Shown here piece by piece: positions 56,803 through 64,000 of a DNA stretch of 64,000 bases; the stretch's first letter is position 1; the number at the start of each line of letters is the position of its first letter. Source of the DNA: Mytilisepta virgata. Taxonomy: Eukaryota; Mollusca; Bivalvia; Mytilida; Mytilidae. Both the position numbers and the translations under genes were made by a program. The stretch spans positions 43,106,150 through 43,170,149 of the forward strand of contig CM051514.1 in NCBI GenBank assembly GCA_028015205.1, read 5' to 3'. The notes under the pieces are model-generated. The model saw nothing but the letters and a program-made list of their open reading frames with translations, was not told where the DNA came from and did not search any database.

Positions 56803-58741
56803 CATTTTTATTTGGTAAGTGTAAATAGTTTTGTGCGATTTTATTTTGTAAAATATTTTTCTACTGGCTGTAACTCAATGAAATCGTACTCAAAACGTAA
56901 ATAACCTTACAATAAAATCATTTCTGTCCAATCGAAAAAGTTGTGTTAACCATATTTGGATGACGCGTGCAATGTCTGGGTGCAATACAGAAAAAAAACC
57001 TTATTTGGAGAGGTCACCACACATCATTGATTCTATTTACTCGTGTCTTGTTTGTTACACGCCACATTAAAAAAATCAATAAACCGTTGGAAAAGTTCTC
57101 GATCAGATTGAAAACACCAGATCTGAAATTAAACAAATTTCATTGTATATGAACATATTATCGTTTTGTTCTATTTCTTAATCAACGAAATCCATAAAAG
57201 TATGCACAGACAGCTACATGTACCATACACGCTGATTAACAAGTGTACACAATGACCAAATAAAGTCAGCGTAGGCTGTGTATGTCTAGTGATCTTCGTC
57301 TTGAGCCAAATCTAGGTCAATGAATTGTTTACGGTTTTTCTTTTAATTCTTATTGAAATATTACTTAGAAAATCGCACAAATACGTTATGACCCAGTGTC
57401 TATAGTACTATGAAAATTCAGACGCCTCACCGTACAACAATTTTGTCTGTAACCTAAATTTCCATGGAACTAGACATTGGATCATAACTTATACTGTACA
57501 ACTATTGGTGAAATGTCAGTCCTGCAGGTATGTTCGGTTATTATTGATTCAGTGATTTCAAACGTTTACAAGTATAGCTGTACTTTATTAAATTGTATAC
57601 GTCTTTACCTGAAGATACGACGTTCCTAAAGCCTGCTTGTAATACTTGAAAAACACTAGCAAACGTTTTACCAATTAACTTGCCTCTATTTCGTATATTT
57701 CGATAATGTATCTAAATTCCGTAGTGCAATTTTAATTAGACGAATAGCATCTGCTTGATCTGTTTAATTATACAAAACCCTTAAAAATGCTACATAAAAG
57801 ATATAGTGTGTTAAAATGTACACATGTTTATATAAGACATTATGTCATTGGTGTACAACAATGTATTCATGTATCACAAAAAGGACAAATTCAGATAAAT
57901 TGAATAAATGAAATATTTTCAACAAGCCTGGAGCATGGAGGCTTTGATACAATCTAACTACAAACCGAACACCATTGATTTTATTGATTTATTAATTACA
58001 ATTGTCTGTTATCACATAATTTAAAATAAATTTACATTTAGCAGTATAACTACACAGTTGAAGAATACTGTAGATTACAATGATCTAGCTAATCTGAAAA
58101 TCTGGGGAATCACTTCAAAGTGTTGTTAATGTATCTTGTCAAGGATTTATGAGGAATGTCCTTTGTACTAAAGTGAAATTTGAGATAAATTGTACTAAAG
58201 TTTTCAAAAGATAAAATGCACTTACTAGACATGCCCACGGACAACCTTTATTAAGGTACATGTAATACCAACTTTAACTTTTCTTTTTATTTGTATTTAT
58301 AATCATAATAAAATTTTAATCATGTTTATATCATCCGTATGTCCACGCCTTTCCCTTTCTGTAATCCCCAAAGCAATCACATAACACAACTTAATGTAAA
58401 AAATTTAGTAAAAAGTTAGAATTTGTTTATTTTTCCTCGTACACAGAATGTATACACAATACATTCTACAGATGTCATTTTTTCATTAGCGTGTACACCA
58501 AAGAACAAAATGAAATTGATCTATATCATGACAGTTTTTTAGAGTTACAGAAGCATTGTTTTCAATTTTGGAATAGGTTATACCATATAACCTACTTTGT
58601 TGATAAACCCCAAAGCGATTTATATGTACGCGTAAACTGACCAAAGTATAACCTGTTCCAGAACTTATAACAATCCTTATAAAGTAATTTGCCAGAAAAC
58701 TCCGATCCAAAATTGCAGGTAGAATCATTTGAATAACATAT
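56803..58741. other. Spacer between inverted-repeat arms
   Basis: No domain was recognised. Frames at 56,967-57,152 and 58,486-58,728 have no family resemblance and no supporting splice sites. Confidence 0.45.
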
Positions 58742-59041
58742 TTAACCTGGAATATTTAAATTGAGGACTGCATTTGTAAATACGTTAGTAGCGTACAGTA
58801 CACAAAGTTGATTATACGACATAGTCACTTGCCCATCAATGAAAAACTCAATCAGATTGTCTGTTACAAGAGCTTTTTTGCTATAATTCATCATCACTGT
58901 CGAGAAAACACAAATCTTAGAATTTACAGAAATAGAAATGCCATTTTTGTGGAAACAAACAAGACATGGTTCATGTGGTTTCGGCTTTATATTTTTGGTC
59001 ATTTTATTGGCAGTTGAATTTGCTATTTTTGGCGTCGCCAT
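58742..59041 (-). CDS. Hypothetical 99-residue protein
   Basis: The frame begins MATPKIANSTANKMTKNIKP, contains HEPCLVCFHKNGISISVNSK and DNLIEFFIDGQVTMSYNQLC, and stops at TAA 58,742-58,744. The same frame is open upstream to 59,116, but the ATG at 59,041 is preferred because it follows stop-free but repeat-like sequence and has a GC-rich context. A CxxC pair is present; no family is recognised. Its paralogue in the left arm keeps 32 of the same residues but is broken. It lies 325 bp downstream of the ParB-like gene on the same strand. Confidence 0.4.
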   Translation of the reverse strand: MATPKIANSTANKMTKNIKPKPHEPCLVCFHKNGISISVNSKICVFSTVMMNYSKKALVTDNLIEFFIDGQVTMSYNQLCVLYATNVFTNAVLNLNIPG

Positions 59042-59163
59042 TCTGTATATCGCACAAAAACTGATGTTTATATCTGATACCGATATCCTAATATGTATAT
59101 GAATTATTAATATCATACGAAAATGTCTCAGTTAGCTAATACTACACTCGATACAGATATTAT
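58865..59163 (-). repeat. Inverted repeat, right arm
   Basis: It is the partner of 56,530-56,802. It includes the N-terminal two thirds of the 99-residue ORF and about 120 bp upstream, where 'aatatctgtatcga' and 'tattagctaa' are conserved. Confidence 0.8.
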
Positions 59164-59365
59164 TTTCCATCATTTACAAAGTTCCTGATTCCAAAAAATA
59201 TTCAGTATTGTGTTCATTTCACTATTTCAATCAAGCATTTTTTGCCAAATATTTCTAGTGCCAAACACGCGCAAAGATATCTAGTGGTTTCTCTCTAATG
59301 TATCCTAATTATAAAGTATGTTTTTAAACGATGCATAATAAGTAGTTTACATTATTTTTTCAGCG

Positions 59366-59905
59366 TCATTCTTCATTTCTCTCAAAAAGTCGACGTACAC
59401 GTTTCCAGAAAAACACTGCTACATATTTTGTTGCATTGTACGAAAGATGTCCTACATCAAGTGCAAAGCGGACTATTGGTATGTTATAAGTCTCGGAATC
59501 AATGGTATCGACCTTCTTGTACATCTGTCCTCCCGGCGAAAGATCCTTGTGAATTTTTATGTCACTCCCGCTGTTGTTTGCAGCATATTTCAATTGATTT
59601 TCAGATTCAAAGTCATTCCACTCTAGCACTGGGATTTTTACGTCTCTATACCAATCACATGTAAGTCTATATTTTTGGTAGTTTCTAAATACCCAGAGTC
59701 TTCGATTATCCAAAGTGTACCAATTGCCATGAATATTTTTAACTCGAATTGTTCTGATATCGGAGATAGACTTTTTTCCATAAATTAAATCATCCAAACG
59801 TTTTCCAATACGTTCACCATCTTCAAATTTATTCTCGATATATTCCTGACTGAAGTATATCTCTGACGGTCTAAGATAGAGAGTTTTTAATTTTGAATCG
59901 CTCAT
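59366..59905 (-). CDS. ParB/sulfiredoxin-like domain protein, 179 residues
   Basis: The intronless frame starts MSDSKLKTLYLRPSEIYFSQ. The N-terminal half has the order LRPSEIYFSQ (11-20), KRLDDLIYGKKSI (35-47), IRVKNIHGNWYTLDNRRLWV (53-72) and FR. The layout of substrate-recognition strand, short helix, 'I-x-V', then 'DNRR-L-x-x-F(R)' resembles the DGhRRL signature of ParB-like nuclease/sulfiredoxin folds; that is an inference from pattern. The C-terminal 90 residues (ending WKRVRRLFERNEE) are not recognised. A related, longer gene is at 63,087 on the other strand. DNA binding or nucleotide chemistry is possible, but no function is established. Confidence 0.6.
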   Translation of the reverse strand: MSDSKLKTLYLRPSEIYFSQEYIENKFEDGERIGKRLDDLIYGKKSISDIRTIRVKNIHGNWYTLDNRRLWVFRNYQKYRLTCDWYRDVKIPVLEWNDFESENQLKYAANNSGSDIKIHKDLSPGGQMYKKVDTIDSETYNIPIVRFALDVGHLSYNATKYVAVFFWKRVRRLFERNEE

Positions 59906-60162
59906 GTTGCACCTTTTGAATTATGTCCAAATGATGCTATGCAGTCAGTTGTAATCGCATGTGTGATGAACATTTTCTGATTACATTATTATATTTATAG
60001 GATAGAAAATTACCAGACTAAAAATACTTTTTCTTAAGTTCATGATACTTCTTATCAACTGTAGCTGTAAATTTTTATACGTAATAGATATTTACTTAAC
60101 AGATAATGTACATGCATTTAGCATTTCTATTGAGAGAGGTTTTCTAGTACCGGATTGACCTT
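59906..60162. other. Upstream region of the minus-strand ParB-like gene
   Basis: It is short AT-rich sequence of 250 bp that ends at a Penelope tail insertion. Promoter elements could not be identified with confidence. Confidence 0.4.
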
Positions 60163-60375
60163 GTTGAACTTCACGACGGGTGCCGTATACGGAGCAGGAA
60201 CTGCTTACCCTTCCGGAGCACCTGGGTTCACTCCTGGTTTTTATAGGAGTTCGTGTTGTTCATTGTTTTTAGTTTTCTGTGTTTATTTGTTGTGCTTGTG
60301 GTTGTTCGTTTGTCTTCCCGGGTTTGTCTGTCCAATGGATTACGTTTTTTGATTGCTCCTTAGGTATATTTGTCC
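60163..60375 (+). repeat. Penelope tail block, second copy
   Basis: It repeats 38,281-38,495 from 'ttgaacttcacgacgggtgc' to 'ccttaggtatatttgtcctt' with only a few substitutions and single-base indels. The high similarity at distant sites points to relatively recent insertion of both. Confidence 0.75.
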
Positions 60376-63086
60376 TTTTTATCTGTGACTCATGTATTTT
60401 AACTTGAATATTTGCCAAAGTTATTTATTATGCGATCATAATGCATTTGATTTTTCCATAGAATATCCACTGGAAATAAACACCTGGTTTTCGCTAACTG
60501 TTCACTGAGAGCTATTGAGTCCGTTGCCGATATCATACCAATATGGAAGTTTAGTCAGGTTAAGTACCACATTATTTATGCCAAACTCTATTTGTTTTCT
60601 TTATATTAGGCAATTGTTGCAGGTATTTTCCTATGTTAACGTCTTTTTCACTTTTAAAGTGTATATGAAGCTGTTATTTCTTGCTGAAATAATAACATTT
60701 TGACATTGTGTGTAAATGTAGGAAATATCACAATATAATTTGTGTCGACAGATAAGTCAAATCAATACTATGAATATAAATGACCTTGTGGGATAAAAGA
60801 GTAGATAATGTATCAGTCTTGTATGATCTGGTAATTTTGTGCTGGTCATGAATTTTTGTTTCTAAATTGTTACTCAGAATTTTACTGTTTGAAATTTTGC
60901 ACATTTTAACTAAAGATACTACAATTGGTGTGTAGTTGTTCTGAGATTTTTTTTTCTTTTTTTTTTGTGCTACTCTTTTTTGCATTTCAGTGTATTCTAC
61001 AAATTCGCAGTTTATTTTTTTATAGTATTTTCTCTGCTGGCTGACTCTGGTAGTTCTATAACTGGTTTGCGTGTATATCGATACTGGATATTAATTTGAT
61101 ACTAAACATTTTATTTACATAAAAATAGAAATTATTCTTTAGCCAGAGTATCTCCCTCATGCGGGTATTGACCTTTAAATGGTGTAACATTATTGAGGGT
61201 TGCGAAGTATCCAATTGAATAAAGACTCAACTTCTGTACGTAGGTTCTAACATGTATATTATAGACTAAACTATAAAGCAGTTACATATTGAAGCGACAA
61301 CTATACAGTATAATACAAAACGGCAGATTCCAGTGTGTAGGTTTTATAACATAACAGTTAACAGAAACCAGACGTGGATAGAGAATTATTATCAATGTAT
61401 AAAATATTTGCTGATTAAACTAAAACAGTGAATGAGGTACATATCATTACAAATGGGTTTAAATTTCATCTTTTTCGGTCATTTTGACATTGGAGTGTTG
61501 TTTTATTTTATTGTTGTGGACTACTACATTTAGGCACTGCTGATGAGATAAACATTGTTGAAATGTGCAGATACAATGCTTGATAATTGATATCAAGGAT
61601 TGTTTTTTACCAATGAAACGGGATGTCTGTGCGGATTCCGAAGTTGTATCTACAGCAAATCTTCATCTCGTGGAAGCACTATATACTTAGATATAAGGGA
61701 AATTATAACAGTGGTGGAAAACTTCGCGACTCTACATGTAATTTGGGTGGTAATGACTGGCAAACTGCTAAATCGGGTTTTTACCTAAGACCCTTTTCTA
61801 AAAATTCAAAGAGTTCCTTTCAGAAGGTTTCAGAATATTAGAGAACATAAATTCTGCATGCACCAGTCCATAAAAATATTTATTCTGATATATCCCTGAC
61901 TGGAGGATATGTGAGAAGGTCAGTTTATGCAGAACGTGGTTAGTATGCTAATGAAACTGGTCCCATATAGAATTTAAGTACTGTACGAATAGTATTGCCT
62001 GCAGCTGTCTTAAAGGAGGACGCTTTCCATCAATAAAGCAGTAGAAAAAGATAACCCAAATGTGTTGAAAAAAGGAAGCAATGTCTGTAATATAAATTCG
62101 GTTAGTTTGGTGAAAGAAAACCGGTAGTTGATTGAATTTAGGTAAATATAAATCCCTGCTGCATACGAAAGTGTTTTAAATTTCATAGTGTTCTAAAATT
62201 TAACTCAGAACCATTTCGTTCTCTGTTATGGATACTAAACGATTAAACAAGAAAATAATGTATTGCGAAGGATTGAAAAATCGTTAAGTAAAGTTAGATC
62301 GTCTACCCGTTCATAAATGTATATACATTGAAAATCCCAGATAAAAGTGATCTGTGTTCGGAGGTCATTACAGTAACACTAATAAGATGCATAATGCAAT
62401 CAGTGATTTAAAGTGAAAACCCAGTTTCACTTGATAAATCTACCATAACATGCTAACGAAAACGGTCTAACTGTAATTTTTGTTATTTAGTAATATTGAC
62501 ATCGATCATAAGACTAATAATAGAACAGGTTATTTCCAGAAGATTTCAAGAAATCGAAACTGAAATCAGAAATTCTTTCAGGGTGCACGAATTAAAAATC
62601 GGGTAAGTGAATAATGTTTAAAATCATTGGAATAATACAACATCTGATGTTTCTTCATTTTGTAGTAAGAAGAAATAATCATTCCCCTTTATAATATGTA
62701 GTAATATGTAGTAGTAATTTTCAATTCGTAGAAGTGTACGTAGTCTAAGATTTTATTTTGTACTTGCATACATGTAATATATACATACTAATGAAGAGAA
62801 CAGTAACCATCGTTACATGTACGTTTAGATGGACTGGCATAGCTAGGCGAGTGTATTTACAATGTTAAAGTCCATACTACTGTCCTTATAGCATTTTATT
62901 TATCACAAAATTGCCCTTTTGCATTTTAATATTAAAAAATATCGTTATTAATTATTTATTTTTCTTTCACTTATTCTGATATTGTTTTCTCCAACTCGGA
63001 TCATGTATTTTTGGACCCGCAGATCTTATATTTACTGATTAATTTCCCTCTTCATTTTGTATATTCCGTTCTTGTGTATTACAGAA
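60376..63086. other. Intergenic region with a decayed Penelope terminal-repeat segment
   Basis: Near 61,045-61,185, 'ggtttgcgtgtatatcgata', 'aatttgatactaaacatttt' and 'agtatctccctcatgcgggt' resemble the 'ggtatttcgatactaac ... atctccctcgtgca' blocks of the array. The frames at 61,600-61,841 and 60,728-60,985 show no recognisable domain. An intron acceptor at 63,084 suggests that a 5' non-coding exon of the next gene may lie in this region. Confidence 0.45.
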
Positions 63087-63914
63087 ATGCGACTACGACC
63101 ATCTGAAATATATTTCAGTCAAGCTGAAATTAATAATCATTTTGATAAAAGAAGTGCTCATAGATATAAAAATGTTGGAGAAACTCTTGATGACCTGATG
63201 GAAGGAAGATGTACTGTTAATAGTATACCAACAATTAGTGTATGTAAAAGAGGTGGAAGATGGGTGACTGCTGATAATAGGCGCTTATGGGTTTTTCGAC
63301 ATTTAGAGAAACTTGGTGGTTGTACAGATATCCTCGTATCAGAAACGTATTATATAGATTCAAGGAAGCTGAATTCTAACAATGGTGGTAGAACTGTTCG
63401 ATTCTACTTTAGAAGGTACGCTATTGGCAAATGGCATAGTCGGGTTTCGAGCATAGATCCAGGTGAACCATCAACTTTCATGGCGACGGGGAGTGCATTT
63501 TTCTTATCAAATGTGTTTACTTCAGATATCACAGACCAAATTGGATCAGTTAGCCTAGAGAAAATGATTGTTGGATCTAAGCTCAATCCGTCAAATATTC
63601 GTTATACAAAAGAAAATATTCAAATAAATGCTTTTTTTGAAAACTTAAAGAAGACATTGATGTACAATGCTAATCATGCCGACGAGATTGATCCATTAGA
63701 CGTGTACAAGGTCTTTGGGAAACACTGGGTGACAGATGGCCACAAACGACTGTGGTCTTTCAAGGAGGCTCATTCTACCAATCCAGCAATTCAAATAAAC
63801 GCGGATATCAAAGAGGATAAGGACGAATTTCTTGAATTGGTAAGGAAAGAACGCCCGTATCTGACCCTGATAGACATTCTACAGTCTGGGGAAAGTATTC
63901 AGATAACATACTGA
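63087..63914 (+). CDS. Two-domain ParB/sulfiredoxin-like protein, 275 residues
   Basis: The ATG at 63,087 follows the acceptor 'gtattacag', so the coding region is one exon after a presumed 5' UTR intron; the frame is open further upstream without a start. Residues 3-12 LRPSEIYFSQ, 33-41 TLDDLMEGR, 48-63 PTISVCKRGGRWVTAD and 64-71 NRRLWVFR repeat the pattern of the 59,366 gene. A second, diverged unit follows: 166-176 LNPSNIRYTKE and 212-227 KHWVTDGHKRLWSFKE. The two-fold motif D(N/G)xxRLWxF supports an internal duplication. The ParB/sulfiredoxin relation is inferred from the motif. Function unknown. Confidence 0.65.
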   Translation: MRLRPSEIYFSQAEINNHFDKRSAHRYKNVGETLDDLMEGRCTVNSIPTISVCKRGGRWVTADNRRLWVFRHLEKLGGCTDILVSETYYIDSRKLNSNNGGRTVRFYFRRYAIGKWHSRVSSIDPGEPSTFMATGSAFFLSNVFTSDITDQIGSVSLEKMIVGSKLNPSNIRYTKENIQINAFFENLKKTLMYNANHADEIDPLDVYKVFGKHWVTDGHKRLWSFKEAHSTNPAIQINADIKEDKDEFLELVRKERPYLTLIDILQSGESIQITY

Positions 63915-64000
63915 ATGCATATTATACTACAGATAGTTGTCTCCCTTTACTAAGTAACCTGGGAGAGAGGACTATATGTATAATCTTCATTGATTAACAT
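63915..64000. other. 3' flank of the last gene
   Basis: The gene stops at TGA 63,912-63,914. No AATAAA is visible before the end of the window. Confidence 0.4.

Noticed and set aside
61600..61841. Two overlapping 62-72-codon plus frames near 61.6 kb
   Set aside because: No domain, no consistent start or splice site, and no similarity to neighbouring ParB-like genes.
1..64000. tRNA, rRNA or CRISPR features
   Set aside because: I looked for T-loop and anticodon-arm words, rRNA-like conserved stretches and short regular spacer arrays and found none. The tandem units present are long and degenerate.

Overview
The window is eukaryotic nuclear DNA: AT-rich, intron-rich, and filled with old transposon fragments. 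There are no operons, ribosome binding sites or other bacterial features. Several repeat families look to me like those of bivalve genomes, mussels (Mytilus) in particular: Penelope-like elements with their long tails, a 'caggctctttagagcct' family, and poly-G foldback elements. That assignment comes from recognition, not from a search.

The main gene is one plus-strand, multi-exon LRR-EGF gene, traceable from about 7,736 to 49,123. Fifteen exons of exactly 72 nt, all starting and ending in phase 2, each encode one 24-residue leucine-rich repeat. They are followed by an LRRCT cysteine cap exon (43,615-43,763) and three EGF-type exons (44,371; 44,877; 48,234). A possible short terminal exon with a close AATAAA lies at 46,439, and a weaker last exon at 48,972. 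The 5' end (signal peptide, LRRNT) was not found and probably lies upstream of the window. The product is most likely a secreted or cell-surface recognition protein.

The first ten LRR exons sit in a tandem array (about 7,340-28,200) of 2.5-4.6 kb units. Each unit carries LRR exon A, sometimes LRR exon B, and the same rearranged Penelope-like element in which the N-terminal RT half is inverted against the C-terminal half. The first two units (5,580-10,181 and 10,182-14,784) are an essentially perfect 4.6-kb tandem duplication that also contains a LINE fragment and a truncated MITE. A second, older duplication (about 35,699 and 38,566) carries two further LRR exons.

The left flank (1-5,580) holds a degenerate tandem repeat, a Tc1-like transposase fragment, scrambled Penelope pieces, and a bivalve-type repeat with about ten degenerate 160-bp units and a perfect 30-bp hairpin. 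The introns from 28 to 52 kb contain MITEs, an inverted pair of interspersed repeats, and Penelope terminal repeats with recognisable hammerhead ribozyme relics (38,011-38,054 and 42,074-42,117).

The right end (56-64 kb) holds two intronless ORFs of one family in opposite orientation: 59,366-59,905 (minus) and 63,087-63,914 (plus). Their repeated signature around DNRRLWVFR resembles the ParB/sulfiredoxin fold. An inverted repeat (56.5 / 59.1 kb) includes a 99-aa hypothetical ORF.
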